This document shows, piece after piece, positions 1 to 9,321 of a stretch of 64,000 nt of DNA. Under the pieces are notes generated by a model. It made no database searches, was not told where the DNA came from, and saw nothing but the letters and a program-made list of their open reading frames with translations. Position 1 is the stretch's first letter. Every line of letters starts with the position of its first letter. Position numbers and translations under genes: made by a program. Origin of the DNA: Sphingopyxis sp. MSC1_008 (lineage in GTDB: Bacteria > Pseudomonadota > Alphaproteobacteria > Sphingomonadales > Sphingomonadaceae); assembly GCF_023197165.1 (NCBI RefSeq), contig NZ_JALPRD010000002.1, forward strand, positions 434,001-498,000, written 5' to 3'.

Positions 1-35
1 CGCTCGACATGGTGAAGAGGAAGGCGGCTCTGTGA
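1..35 (+). CDS. 3' end of an upstream gene (partial)
   Basis: The first 35 bases can be read as the last codons of a gene that begins outside the window, ending in ...LDMVKRKAAL and a TGA at 33-35. The TGA overlaps the ATG at 35-37 of the following SDR gene in the TGATG arrangement typical of translational coupling. Nothing about function can be said from eleven residues. The call rests only on the overlap geometry. Confidence 0.35.
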   Translation, partial: LDMVKRKAAL

Positions 36-757
36 TGCGCGTCGCACTCGTCACCGGCGCGTCGCGGGGCATCGGCCGCGCGATCGCGCTCCGGCTCGCA
101 GCGGACGGATTTCGCGTCGCGGTCAACTATGTGCGCGATGAAACAGCCGCGGACGAGCTGATCTCGGATATCGCAAAGGAAGGTGGCGAGGCAGCCTCCT
201 TCCGCGCCGACATCGCCGATCTCGATGCGAACCGGGCGTTGTTCGCCAATGTCGCGGCCCGCTTTGGTCGCCTGGACGTTCTCGTCAACAATGCCGGCGT
301 GGCAGAGCTCGGCCCCTTCAGCGCGATCGACAGCGAAGCCTATGACCGCCTGTTCGCCATCACGCGAGGGACATATTTCGCGATGCAAAACGCGATACCG
401 CTCCTCGAGGACGCCGGCCGCATCGTCAATATATCCACGGGACTGACGCGTGGATGGGCGCCGATGGCTGCGGCCTATGCCGGCTCGAAGGCAGCAATCG
501 AACAGTTCACCCGCGCCTTGTCGAAAGAAGTCGGACAGCGGGGTATCACGGTCAATGCCGTCCTGCCCGGGGTGACCCGCACCGATATTCTCAGCGGTGC
601 CAGCGACGAACAACTCGAAAAGGCGCGGCAGCAGACCAGTTTCGGACGGCTGGGCGAGCCGGGGGACATCGCCGACGTGGTCGCGTTCCTCGCGAGCGAA
701 AGCGCGCGCTGGATTACCGGCCAACTGATCGTCGCGAACGGTGGCAGCACCGCGTGA
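35..757 (+). CDS. SDR-family oxidoreductase (FabG-like)
   Basis: Classical short-chain dehydrogenase of about 240 residues. The Rossmann motif TGASRGIG is at residues 7-14, NNAG at 85-88, and the catalytic triad is Ser134, Tyr148 and Lys152 in a YxxxK arrangement. The C-terminus (TGQLIVANGGST) is the usual FabG-type dimer end. It likely reduces or oxidises a ketone/alcohol with NAD(P)H. A GTG at 32 is an alternative start, but ATG 35 overlaps the preceding stop. A flavin reductase gene follows 14 bp downstream, so the two are probably cotranscribed in the aromatic-catabolism cluster. FabG itself is unlikely because no fatty-acid synthesis genes are near. The substrate is unknown. Confidence 0.9.
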   Translation: MRVALVTGASRGIGRAIALRLAADGFRVAVNYVRDETAADELISDIAKEGGEAASFRADIADLDANRALFANVAARFGRLDVLVNNAGVAELGPFSAIDSEAYDRLFAITRGTYFAMQNAIPLLEDAGRIVNISTGLTRGWAPMAAAYAGSKAAIEQFTRALSKEVGQRGITVNAVLPGVTRTDILSGASDEQLEKARQQTSFGRLGEPGDIADVVAFLASESARWITGQLIVANGGSTA

Positions 758-771
758 AACAGGAAGATGGC

Positions 772-1290
772 ATGAACGCCGGCGAGCTTGCCCGGGACCC
801 GGTCGTATTTCGCCACGTGCTTGGCCATTACCCGACGGGCGTTTGCCTGATCACCGCGATGGGCCGGGATGGCGAACCGATCGGCTTGGTGGTTGGTTCC
901 TTCACGTCGGCTTCGCTTGATCCGCCGCTCGTCGCCTTCTTTCCTGACCGTCGTTCGCCGAGCTGGCACCAGATCGCCGACGCCGGCCGCTTCTGCGTAA
1001 ATGTCCTGGCCGAGCATCAAGAAGACATATGCCGCCGATTCACTGCGAAAGTCGCGAACCGCTTCGAGGGGGCAAACTACCGTCTGTCGGAAAGCGGGTT
1101 GCCGATTCTCGACGAAGTGGTCGCATGGATCGAATGCGATCTTCACGCCGTGCTCGATGCCGGCGATCATTTTGTCGCGCTCGGGCAGGTCAAGGCGCTC
1201 GACGTCGAGCATCCTGGCGCGCCGCTTCTTTTTTGCAAGGGTGGATATGGTCAGTTCGCGGCGGCTGCTGCCGCGCGCCAACCAGGCTGA
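772..1290 (+). CDS. flavin reductase, StyB-like partner of a flavin monooxygenase
   Basis: 172-residue protein of the flavin reductase-like (FMN-binding split barrel) family. The N-terminal segment HYPTGVCLITA and the SFTSASLDPPLVAFF block are characteristic of reductase components of two-component flavin monooxygenases. It would reduce FAD or FMN with NAD(P)H and pass reduced flavin to an oxygenase. The AGGAAG at 761-766 sits 5 nt before ATG 772 and decides the start; GTG 754, which overlaps the SDR stop, is an alternative. The StyA-like monooxygenase gene lies convergently only 23 bp away and is the obvious partner. That pairing is inferred from position and family. Confidence 0.88.
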   Translation: MNAGELARDPVVFRHVLGHYPTGVCLITAMGRDGEPIGLVVGSFTSASLDPPLVAFFPDRRSPSWHQIADAGRFCVNVLAEHQEDICRRFTAKVANRFEGANYRLSESGLPILDEVVAWIECDLHAVLDAGDHFVALGQVKALDVEHPGAPLLFCKGGYGQFAAAAAARQPG

Positions 1291-1313
1291 CCGCTGCCGA
1301 CCAGCGCGCCGGT

Positions 1314-2579
1314 CTATGCGCGCTGAACGTCCCATTGCGCTTGGACTGCCGCTATCATGCTCTCGGTTTCCGCGGCGCTTTCAATCCAGGGAAAGAAGTT
1401 GCGCGGCGTCATGACGTTGCCGCCCAGCATCGCATCCGCAACGCGGGGGTCCCTCGCGGAAGCTTGAAGCAGCGTGGCTAAGCCGGGCGTATCGCTTTCG
1501 AGGAACATGTTGTTGAAGCGATAGGCATGGCGGCCGCGGCTTTCCCAATAGCGCTCCCACATTTCCGTCGCCCAAGCGGCATCGAACGGCATGACATTGC
1601 GCGCAATGATTTCATCCGCGAGATGCCGCGCGTGGTGACTTGCATTATTGCCACCATGCCCACCGATGGGATCGAACGTGATCGCGCTGTCCCCGACGGG
1701 GACGACCAGCGCCCCCGATGGCAGGCGTCCAAATGCCTGCCGGACCGTCGGGGGAAAGGCGCCGACCAGCCATCCAAGGTCATCCCCTTCGACATAACGC
1801 ATCGCACCCACATTCTCTTCATCCCACGCCGCAAACTCACGCACCAAACCGCGCACTGTCTCGACGACCTCGGGGCCGGAAGCTGCGCCGCCGAACTTGT
1901 CGAGTGCCCCGCCCGGGATCGCCTCGACGATGAAAGACCAGGACGGTCCCGCCGTCTTGTGCGTGAAGGGCACCCAGAAGATCTCGCCGAAAGGAAGCTT
2001 CGAATATTTGACGGCCGTGATTCCGGAGCGGCTTTCCCACCCCTTGATATTCGTCACGATACCCATCGCCAGATTGCGGGCCGGCCGCTCATAGACGCTG
2101 CGGGCGGGATCGCGCGCAACGATGCGACCGAGATCGCCTTTGCCGACGGCGAGAATGGTGAGGTCGGATTGCGCGGCAATCCGCTCGGCCGCCGCGACGT
2201 CGACGGTCTCGATTACGATCCGTCCACCCAGATCGTCGAGGTCGTTCATCCACCGATGAAATTTCATTCGCTGGTCGACCGCGCCCCCCGGGCGGGCGGT
2301 GCGCGCCACGATCGACAGCAATGAGCCGTCGGGAAGGGGCATTTCGACATGCATGCCCTGGCCCTTGTGCATGGTGTTCGACCAATGGTCGATGCCGATG
2401 TCGCGTTCGATCTGAAGGCTTTCCGCGAACAAATAGGCGGTCCCTGTCGGCCGCGACGCGTGCAGCCATTCGTCGGCTGTCTTGTCCGAGTAAAGCGTGA
2501 CGTCGTAGCCGCGCCCGACGAGCGAATGCGCTAGAATGAGTCCGGCCTGACCCGAGCCAATGATAGAAATTCGCCGCAT
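1314..2579 (-). CDS. StyA-like flavin-dependent monooxygenase (group E type)
   Basis: 421-residue flavoprotein with the GxGxxG dinucleotide motif at residues 8-13 and a C-terminal GD motif (VPVGDSAITFDPIGGHGGNNA region, about 293-313) that resembles the GDIQATVDPVLGQGAN segment of styrene monooxygenase StyA. Length also fits StyA/IndA enzymes (about 415). Such enzymes epoxidise styrenes or indole with reduced FAD supplied by a separate reductase; a StyB-like gene is directly convergent. The true substrate may not be styrene, since no styrene-oxide isomerase or phenylacetaldehyde dehydrogenase is nearby. The gene lies 111 bp downstream of the hydroxyacid dehydrogenase gene on the same strand. 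Confidence 0.85.
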   Translation of the reverse strand: MRRISIIGSGQAGLILAHSLVGRGYDVTLYSDKTADEWLHASRPTGTAYLFAESLQIERDIGIDHWSNTMHKGQGMHVEMPLPDGSLLSIVARTARPGGAVDQRMKFHRWMNDLDDLGGRIVIETVDVAAAERIAAQSDLTILAVGKGDLGRIVARDPARSVYERPARNLAMGIVTNIKGWESRSGITAVKYSKLPFGEIFWVPFTHKTAGPSWSFIVEAIPGGALDKFGGAASGPEVVETVRGLVREFAAWDEENVGAMRYVEGDDLGWLVGAFPPTVRQAFGRLPSGALVVPVGDSAITFDPIGGHGGNNASHHARHLADEIIARNVMPFDAAWATEMWERYWESRGRHAYRFNNMFLESDTPGLATLLQASARDPRVADAMLGGNVMTPRNFFPWIESAAETESMIAAVQAQWDVQRA

Positions 2580-2690
2580 GGGAATACTCCGTTTCCACTG
2601 ATGGTCGGCTTTTCCACGGACCGGCGGCCTGCCTCTACACGGATGCCGTCAGCGTTGTCCGTTCAGCGCCAAATTGCGCTTCGAAATCGA

Positions 2691-3683
2691 TTATTTGCGG
2701 GTTCGCCAATGCGCGGCGATCTCGGCATTGCGGGTCGATGCCGGCACGGCCCACCGGCCGAGGGCCAACGCGTTTTCAACCGCCACGCCGGGGATGGCGG
2801 CGAAGCTTTCCAGCGTGTGGCCCAATGCGTGCGGTGTCAGAATTGCGTTCGAGACGCGGCGCAATGGACTGGTCGCGGGCAGGGGCTCTTCTTCGAAAAC
2901 GTCGAGTGCGGCCATCGACAGCCGCCCATCGGCAAGACGTTCGGCCATTGCATCTTCATCGACAATGCCGCCGCGGGAAACATTGATCAGAATCGCACCT
3001 CTTTTCAGGCGATCAAGCGCCGCCGCGTCTATCAATCGGTGACTGCCACTGTTCAGACTCGTGAGTATGATGAGAATATCGCACCGATCGAGGAGTGTAT
3101 GGAGCGGAACAAACTCCACTCTGTCGTCCACAGTCGCCTTGCTGCGCCGGTGAACGACAAATCCGGCGCCCCAGCCCTGCAGCCGGCCGACGATCGCTTG
3201 CGCAATATTGCCATAGCCGAGGAGCCCAACGCATTTTCCTTGCAGCATGCGCGGCGGGATACGCTTGCGCGCGGCGCCGCGCAGTTCGCCCTCCGCCCCG
3301 GGGAGGTCATAGAGGGTGGCGAGCAGCAGAAGGATCGTGGCTTCCGCCATGCTCTCCTGATTCTGGGGCACGGCGCCGTTCGCGATCAGGATCCCCCGCG
3401 CACTTGCGGCCTTCTCGTCGATCCATTCATAGCCGATGGTCGGCGATACGATACCGCGCAGCTTCGCGGCCTTGTCGAACTCCGCGGCGCCGAGCGGTAT
3501 CCCGTAGCATATCAGGACTTCAGCATCCGCCCAGCGGGCAGGATCGACAACAGCCACGCTCTCGCCGTAGAAGCAGCGGACCTCCCAACCATGCGCGCGA
3601 AGATCAGCCGCGACGCGATCGAGCAAAACCTCGCTGCCCGGCGTTCCGGCGACGATTGCTCTCACCGGAAGATCTCCGTTCAA
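2691..3683 (-). CDS. D-2-hydroxyacid dehydrogenase family protein
   Basis: 330 residues in the NAD-binding D-isomer-specific 2-hydroxyacid dehydrogenase fold. The nucleotide motif GYGNIA is at about residues 156-161, the catalytic Arg is in NVSRGGIVDE (Arg237), the Glu is in DVFEEEP (261-267) and the His in TPHALGH (His285). The expected reaction is NAD(P)H-linked interconversion of a 2-oxo acid and a D-2-hydroxy acid. The start overlaps the upstream class II aldolase stop by 4 bp (ATGA), so the two are translationally coupled. Together with the aldolase it could process a short oxo-acid released by ring-fission product breakdown; this is inference from neighbours. Confidence 0.88.
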   Translation of the reverse strand: MNGDLPVRAIVAGTPGSEVLLDRVAADLRAHGWEVRCFYGESVAVVDPARWADAEVLICYGIPLGAAEFDKAAKLRGIVSPTIGYEWIDEKAASARGILIANGAVPQNQESMAEATILLLLATLYDLPGAEGELRGAARKRIPPRMLQGKCVGLLGYGNIAQAIVGRLQGWGAGFVVHRRSKATVDDRVEFVPLHTLLDRCDILIILTSLNSGSHRLIDAAALDRLKRGAILINVSRGGIVDEDAMAERLADGRLSMAALDVFEEEPLPATSPLRRVSNAILTPHALGHTLESFAAIPGVAVENALALGRWAVPASTRNAEIAAHWRTRK

Positions 3684-4450
3684 TCGCTAAAGTCTGGCGC
3701 GACGCGCTCGGCGAGGCGCAACATCGCCGTCCATTCGCGGTCACCGATGAGATCCGACGCCAGGGTTTCCTGGGTTGATTTGATCGATTCGGCTGATACC
3801 AGCCGGAGGGTTGAGCCGGCCGACAGCGCCTGGATTTGGGCGCGGCACGCCAGTTCCAGCGTCAACATATAGCTGAGCGCCTGACCTACCGTGGCTCCCG
3901 CCGTCAGCAGACCATGGTTGTTGAGGATCAACACATGCTTGGTGCCAAGATCGGCGACCAGCCGCTCCTGCTCGCTCATGTGAACGGCAATTCCTTCAAA
4001 CTCGTGATAAGCGAGATCGCCGAGCAGCGCGGCCGCTTGCAGACTCATCGGCAGCAGGCCGTGCGCCTGCGCAGACACGGCGATGCCTGTCGGCGTGTGC
4101 GTGTGAAGGACGCAATGCACGTCATGGCGCGCAGCGTGGATCGCGCCATGAATGACAAAGGCGGCCGGATTGATTCCGTAGCCCGTCGGGTCAGTCAGGA
4201 TATTTCCGTCGACGTCGACCTTGGTAAGGCGCGAAGCGGTGATCTCGTCGTGCATCATGCCAAATGGATTCACCAGATAGGCATTGTCCTCGTCCGGTAC
4301 CCGCGCCGAAATATGGGTATAGATGCGATCCTGAAGGCCGTAGTGTGCGACGAGCCTGTAGCAGGCCGCGAGTTCGACCCGCGCCTGGCGCTCCGCAGGC
4401 GACATGGTGCCGGACCCCGCGGGATGCTCTGAAACTTGTGCATGGTTCAT
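3680..4450 (-). CDS. class II aldolase/adducin family protein
   Basis: 256 residues. The zinc ligands of the class II aldolase head are visible as HTH (His116, His118) in VLHTHTPTG and a third His (His179) in ILNNHGLL. The family includes fuculose- and ribulose-phosphate aldolases/epimerases and also enzymes that act on non-sugar hydroxyacids in catabolic clusters. Here the setting (oxygenase, hydroxyacid dehydrogenase, receptor) argues against sugar-phosphate metabolism. It lies 16 bp downstream of a TonB-dependent receptor gene and overlaps the next gene by 4 bp, forming one minus-strand transcription unit 6761 to about 1314. Confidence 0.87.
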   Translation of the reverse strand: MNHAQVSEHPAGSGTMSPAERQARVELAACYRLVAHYGLQDRIYTHISARVPDEDNAYLVNPFGMMHDEITASRLTKVDVDGNILTDPTGYGINPAAFVIHGAIHAARHDVHCVLHTHTPTGIAVSAQAHGLLPMSLQAAALLGDLAYHEFEGIAVHMSEQERLVADLGTKHVLILNNHGLLTAGATVGQALSYMLTLELACRAQIQALSAGSTLRLVSAESIKSTQETLASDLIGDREWTAMLRLAERVAPDFSD

Positions 4451-4466
4451 TTCAGTTCCTCGTCGT

Positions 4467-6761
4467 TCAGAATTTAAGCGACAGTTCGGCGCCGACTTCG
4501 CGGCCGCGATTGACCGTGATGAAGTTGATGAAGCCGCCGATACGCGTCGTATTGCTCTTGCGGATCGTGTCGGTGAGGTTGCGCCCGTAAAATTTGATCC
4601 CCCACGTCACGTCGCCGACCTCGCGTTCGTAACCGAACGATGCATCGAGATAGCCGCCGGCCTCGACATGGCCCGCCGGGTCGTTTGTGACCAGGAGTTC
4701 GGTCTCGTCGATCAGGCGGTAGCGCGCGCCGAGGTTGATTTCGCCGCCCGCGGCGACAAAGTTGTAGTCGATACTGGTCGTCATGGTGAATTGCGGCGCC
4801 CGGCGCAGTTTCAGGCTCGAATTGTCGGTCACTCCGAGCCCGGAGATATTACCGATGAAATTTCGATATTTCGCGTCCAGATAACCGAAGGATGCGGTTG
4901 CGGTGAGGCCGGCGGTGGGAACCGCGGTCGCTTCGATCTCGATCCCCTGGATGCGTGCGCTCGATGCATTGGTGATCGTCGTGCCGAAATAGGGCGGCAC
5001 GGTTGTCGCGCGGCTCACTTCTTCCTGCTTGTCGTTATAATTATTGCGGAATGCGGCGATGTTCAGCCGCAACGAGCGATCGAGAAGCTCGGTCTTCAGA
5101 CCGATCTCATAGGAATCGACCGTCTCGGGGTTGTACGGTCCGACCGTTGACACGTCGGGCGCGCGGCCGCTGTAGCCGCCGGCATTATAGCCCCTTGTGA
5201 AGGAGACATAGGCCTGTGTATCGGCCGTGAACTGATATCGAAGCGCAAGTCGCGGTGTGAATTTCGACCAGCTTTCGCTCGTCAATACCGATTGGGGCAC
5301 GAGCGCACCCTGCGCCGGCCCGACCACCGTTCCATCGGGATTGAGCAGTTCGTAGAGGATCTTTTTGCGGTCATGCGTATAGCGACCGCCGAGCGTCAGC
5401 GTCAGGCCGTCGAAAAACTCGATGTCGACCTGCGCAAAAGCGGCATAGGATTTGGCGACGTGGTCGACATTTGTCATCCCGGTGATTGGCGAAGTCGGAA
5501 AAAACTGGCTGTAGACCCCGATCAGCGCGGGATTTCCGCGAATATAGCCGATGTCCTGGATTCGCGAGATGAGCGAATCATAATGGCCCCGATAGTAAAA
5601 GCCGCCGGCGACGAAATTCACCCGATCGCCGACCGTGCCTTCGAGCCGAAGTTCCTGGCTGAACTGCTCGAAACTGTCATTGGGGCGCAAGGTCTGGAAA
5701 ATGAGCAGCTCCGACGCGTCAAAGTCGGTTACGATATTTTCCTGCGCCTTGCGCCATCCCGTTACCGAAACGAGCTTGATGTCATCCGTAAGATCGAGGC
5801 GGGCATTGAGCGTGACGGCATCCAGGTTGTTATGCGCGATGCCCGATCCGTTGATTCGGCTGGCCTCATAATCGAGCGGCGGGCAGAAACCGAAAATGCG
5901 ACATGGGGTCTCGCCTTGCACGACGATCGGCGGATCGGTGGGCAGGGTCGTGGGACCGGCCTGATAGATATTAAGGACCGGGGTCGACTGGCTCCGATCC
6001 TTGACATGGTCATAGGTCAACAATGCCTCAAAGGAAGAGGTGGGGGTGAAGAGCAACGTTCCCGATGCGCTCCAATAGCGGCGGTCGCCGTCGCGGCGCC
6101 CCGGGAAGGCAATGTTGCGGATACCGTCCATATGTTCGTAGAAGAAGGCGCCCTTGCCGGCGAGTACTCCGTCGAAGATCGGGAAATTGACGACGGCACG
6201 CAGCTCGCGCCGATCGAATGTGCCATAGGTTGCCGCGATCCGGGCGCCGAAGCGGCCGGTCGGGCGAGTCCGGATCGCATTGATGGCGCCGCCTGTCGTA
6301 TTCTTCCCGAACAATGTGCCTTGCGGACCGCGCAAGACCTCGACCCGTTCGAGGTCGAACGTTTGCAATAGACCGCCCTGCGCCGTGCCGGAAAAGACAC
6401 CATCGATGACGACGCCGATCGGGGGTTCGATCGTCTTTTCATTCTCGGCATATTGGATGCCGCGGATCGCAAAGGAAATGATCGATGAACCGCCCGGCGT
6501 CGGCTCGCCAATGAAAACATTGGGCACCGCGCCGCTCAAGTCGGCGATATCGCTCGATGCGTAGCGATCGAATGTGCTCGCAGTCACCGCGGATACCGCG
6601 AGCGGGACATTCTGCAAATTCTCTTCGCGTTTCTGGGCCGTGACGACGATTTCTTCGAGGCCGCCCTGCGCGCTTCCGTCCGCTTCCTGTGCGGAAACGG
6701 CCGGGCTCAAGCCCAGCAATAGCGCGAGCGTCCCCAGTTTGTGTTTCGATTGATAGTGCAT
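4467..6761 (-). CDS. TonB-dependent receptor
   Basis: 764 residues with a signal peptide (about 1-24, cleaved after VSAQ), a TonB-box-like EEIVVTAQKREENLQ segment, a plug domain with the RGPQGTLFGKNTTGGAIN motif near residues 145-165, and a 22-strand barrel ending in the aromatic C-terminal LSLKF. It imports a ligand across the outer membrane using TonB energy. The sequence type (VVTAQKREE) is the one expanded in sphingomonads and usually linked to catabolic genes rather than siderophores. It is the first gene of the minus-strand operon with the aldolase, hydroxyacid dehydrogenase and probably the StyA-like gene, so it likely imports the substrate of this pathway. No Fur-type site was seen upstream. 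Confidence 0.93.
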   Translation of the reverse strand: MHYQSKHKLGTLALLLGLSPAVSAQEADGSAQGGLEEIVVTAQKREENLQNVPLAVSAVTASTFDRYASSDIADLSGAVPNVFIGEPTPGGSSIISFAIRGIQYAENEKTIEPPIGVVIDGVFSGTAQGGLLQTFDLERVEVLRGPQGTLFGKNTTGGAINAIRTRPTGRFGARIAATYGTFDRRELRAVVNFPIFDGVLAGKGAFFYEHMDGIRNIAFPGRRDGDRRYWSASGTLLFTPTSSFEALLTYDHVKDRSQSTPVLNIYQAGPTTLPTDPPIVVQGETPCRIFGFCPPLDYEASRINGSGIAHNNLDAVTLNARLDLTDDIKLVSVTGWRKAQENIVTDFDASELLIFQTLRPNDSFEQFSQELRLEGTVGDRVNFVAGGFYYRGHYDSLISRIQDIGYIRGNPALIGVYSQFFPTSPITGMTNVDHVAKSYAAFAQVDIEFFDGLTLTLGGRYTHDRKKILYELLNPDGTVVGPAQGALVPQSVLTSESWSKFTPRLALRYQFTADTQAYVSFTRGYNAGGYSGRAPDVSTVGPYNPETVDSYEIGLKTELLDRSLRLNIAAFRNNYNDKQEEVSRATTVPPYFGTTITNASSARIQGIEIEATAVPTAGLTATASFGYLDAKYRNFIGNISGLGVTDNSSLKLRRAPQFTMTTSIDYNFVAAGGEINLGARYRLIDETELLVTNDPAGHVEAGGYLDASFGYEREVGDVTWGIKFYGRNLTDTIRKSNTTRIGGFINFITVNRGREVGAELSLKF

Positions 6762-7050
6762 GTCCTCAGTCCCCTGTTGTCTTGCTTATTGCTAGGCTCA
6801 CATGGCGGCAGGGCGGGGGACAGGGCTACGCGATTTCTGCAATCCTTTGGCCGTGCCCGCCAAATACCGACGCCTTGAGGCTCTGATGCGGACACCATCG
6901 GTGCCCGCCCCCACTGCCGAGAAGCAGCGCGGATGCAGCGTCGGCTCGCGGTTGCTGCACGGTCGGCAAAGCTGCTGCGCGGAAGAGATAGCAACACGAG
7001 GGCTGCGCGCCCCACATCGCGACACGTCGACACGATCAAGGGAGTTTGGG

Positions 7051-7896
7051 ATGCGACTGGCATATTGCGGTTTGGGGCTAGCGGATATCGAGGCTTGGGC
7101 GCGGTTCGGCACCGAGGCGCTCGGTCTGATGTCGGCCGATCGCGGCGAGCTGCGTCGGTTGCGTCTGGACGACCGCGCGTGGCGGATCGCTCTTCATCCC
7201 GGCAGCGAAGACGACATTCGGTACGCCGGTTTCGAATGCGCGGACATCGTTGCCCTGAACGCCAGACGCGGAGCGCTGGAGAGAGCCGGGATTGTCTGCA
7301 CGGATCTCGACGAAACGGAACTGAACGAACGACAGGTGGCGGCCGGGTTCCACCTGTGCGACCCCGACGGACTGCGCTTCGAGTTGGTCATCGACCATGA
7401 GGCAGCGACCTCGCCGTTCCAGTCGGAATTGGTTCAGGGTTTTCGGACAGGGGACCAAGGTCTCGGGCATGTTGTCCTGGCGATCGGTGATCTCGACCGC
7501 GGGGTCGCGTTCTTCGAGCAGATCGGCTTCGCGATGAGTGATTATATCACTGTTCCCATGGGCGAAGCGCAGCTTCGCATCGCCTTCATGCACTGCAATC
7601 CGCGGCACCATAGCCTCGCGATCGCCGGCTTGCCCGGTGGCAAGCGCCTGAATCACATCATGGTCGAAGTCGCCGAGGTCGACGATGTGCTGCTCGGCTA
7701 TAAACGGTGTGTCGAGCAAGGCTATAAGACGGGCGGCATCGGCCGACATCCCAATGACCAGATGCTGTCATTCTACGTTCAAACGCCGGCCGGATTCGAC
7801 GTCGAATATGGCTGGGGCGGGCGCGTGATCGCTGGCGACTGGCGTGTCGAGGAATATGACCAGATCAGTATCTGGGGACATGAGCGAGCAGCGTAG
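7051..7896 (+). CDS. type I extradiol ring-cleavage dioxygenase (BphC/HsaC-like)
   Basis: 281 residues made of two vicinal-oxygen-chelate modules. The C-terminal module carries the Fe(II) triad of two-domain extradiol dioxygenases: His140 (GLGHVVLA), His202 (LNHIMVEV) and Glu252 (FDVEYGWG). The active-site His187 (RHHSLAI), His233 (GRHPND) and Tyr242 (SFY) are also in place. It should cleave a catechol adjacent to the diol, as BphC or HsaC do. ATG 7051 is preferred because AAGGGAG ends 6-7 nt upstream. A dienelactone-hydrolase-like gene follows 12 bp later. The substrate ring system (monocyclic, biaryl or steroid-like) is not determined from sequence. Confidence 0.9.
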   Translation: MRLAYCGLGLADIEAWARFGTEALGLMSADRGELRRLRLDDRAWRIALHPGSEDDIRYAGFECADIVALNARRGALERAGIVCTDLDETELNERQVAAGFHLCDPDGLRFELVIDHEAATSPFQSELVQGFRTGDQGLGHVVLAIGDLDRGVAFFEQIGFAMSDYITVPMGEAQLRIAFMHCNPRHHSLAIAGLPGGKRLNHIMVEVAEVDDVLLGYKRCVEQGYKTGGIGRHPNDQMLSFYVQTPAGFDVEYGWGGRVIAGDWRVEEYDQISIWGHERAA

Positions 7897-7908
7897 AGGA
7901 AACGAAAT

Positions 7909-9141
7909 ATGATTCGCGAACAGCAGATTATCGTCGAGACGCATGATGGCTCGTCCTTCAGCGCTTTCTTGGCCGTACCCGAGGCGGGGCACGGGCCCGG
8001 GATCGTGATGCTTCAGGAAATATTTGGCGTGAACGAAGCAATGCGCTCCACCGCGAAACTTTTCGCCGACGAGGGCTATACGGTTCTCGTGCCCGACCTT
8101 TTCTGGCGCATGGAAGCCGAGGTCGAACTTGGCTACGGGGCGGACGATGTCGCGCGCGCTCTCGGTTTCTATCAGGCGCTTGATCGGGACCTCGCAGTCC
8201 GCGACATCGGCAGCGCGCTCGACCATCTTCGGGGGCTTGCCGAGTGCGACGGCCCGGCGGCGCTCGTCGGCTTTTGCCTCGGCGGAACGCTGGCACTGCG
8301 CGGCGGGGCCGAACTCGCGCCGGACGCGGTCGTGGCTTATTACCCCGTTGCGATGCTGGATTGTCCGGCCGACACTATAATGCCGCGCTGCCCTACGCAA
8401 ATTCATCTCGGCGGCGCCGACACCATGTGTCCGCCGGAAGCGGCTGACCAGATCAGGAGACTGATGGCGGACAATCCATTTGCGAAGGTTTATTCCTACG
8501 ACGGTGCCGGTCACGCCTTTTTCAATCCGTTTCGCGATGAATATGATCGCCTCGCGAGCGAGCGCGCGCTGACCCACACATTGGAACTGCTCCGCCCCTT
8601 GATGGGTCCTCATTACGATCTTGCCGCCCTTTGGGAGCAACATGCCTATTTTGAGTTTGGCCTGCGGGATGCGGACCAGACGATCGAAACAATGGTGGAC
8701 GTGCCCTATGTGAATCATGTCCCGACCATGACTGGCGGGACAGGGCGGACGGAGCTGCACCATTTCTACAAGAACTATTTTGTCGATGTGCATCCCGAGG
8801 ATTATTCGGCCGTGTCGATCTCCCGCACCGTGGGCGTGAACCGGATCGTCGACGAAATGCTGATCAGCTTCACTCACGATCGATTTATGGATTATGTGCT
8901 TCCCGGCATCCAGCCGACCGGCAAGAAGCTCAGCATCGCGGTGTGCGGCGTCGTGACGTTTCGCGGACCCAAATTGCGGCATGAGCATCTCTATTACGAC
9001 AGCGCGTCGCTTCTCGTACAAGCAGGGCTTCTCGACCCGGCACAATATCCCGTCACCGGCGCAGAGCAGGCCCAGAAGATAATCGATCCCCACGGCGTGC
9101 CTTCGAACCGGCTGATGACAAGCTGGACGCCCGCGTCCTGA
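7909..9141 (+). CDS. dienelactone hydrolase-SnoaL-like fusion protein
   Basis: 410 residues in two parts. Residues 1-235 are a dienelactone hydrolase with catalytic Cys123 (GFCLGG), Asp171 (LGGADTMCP) and His202 (GAGHAFFN), the same numbers as in the Pseudomonas B13 enzyme; Glu37 is also conserved. Residues about 236-410 form a second domain that looks like a SnoaL/NTF2-like alpha+beta barrel (blocks YVNHVPTMTGGTGRTEL and YDSASLLVQAGLL). The hydrolase would open a lactone or cleave an ester-like ring product; the SnoaL domain may act as a cyclase, isomerase or only a binding module. It follows the extradiol dioxygenase by 12 bp and is likely cotranscribed with it. Confidence 0.88.
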   Translation: MIREQQIIVETHDGSSFSAFLAVPEAGHGPGIVMLQEIFGVNEAMRSTAKLFADEGYTVLVPDLFWRMEAEVELGYGADDVARALGFYQALDRDLAVRDIGSALDHLRGLAECDGPAALVGFCLGGTLALRGGAELAPDAVVAYYPVAMLDCPADTIMPRCPTQIHLGGADTMCPPEAADQIRRLMADNPFAKVYSYDGAGHAFFNPFRDEYDRLASERALTHTLELLRPLMGPHYDLAALWEQHAYFEFGLRDADQTIETMVDVPYVNHVPTMTGGTGRTELHHFYKNYFVDVHPEDYSAVSISRTVGVNRIVDEMLISFTHDRFMDYVLPGIQPTGKKLSIAVCGVVTFRGPKLRHEHLYYDSASLLVQAGLLDPAQYPVTGAEQAQKIIDPHGVPSNRLMTSWTPAS

Positions 9142-9321
9142 GGCATGGTGCGAGAGCGCCGGGTTCCTTGCAGTGAATGTACAAGATTTGCGCCATCTTC
9201 GTTGTCGCTGGCGCGCGTGCGTGTTCGAAAGGGCAGGCAAGAATAGTACTGTTTCGCAAATGCCGCCCGCGGCCACGAACGAGCGATGTTGCGAACGGAT
9301 GGAAAATTAAAGGGGATGGGA

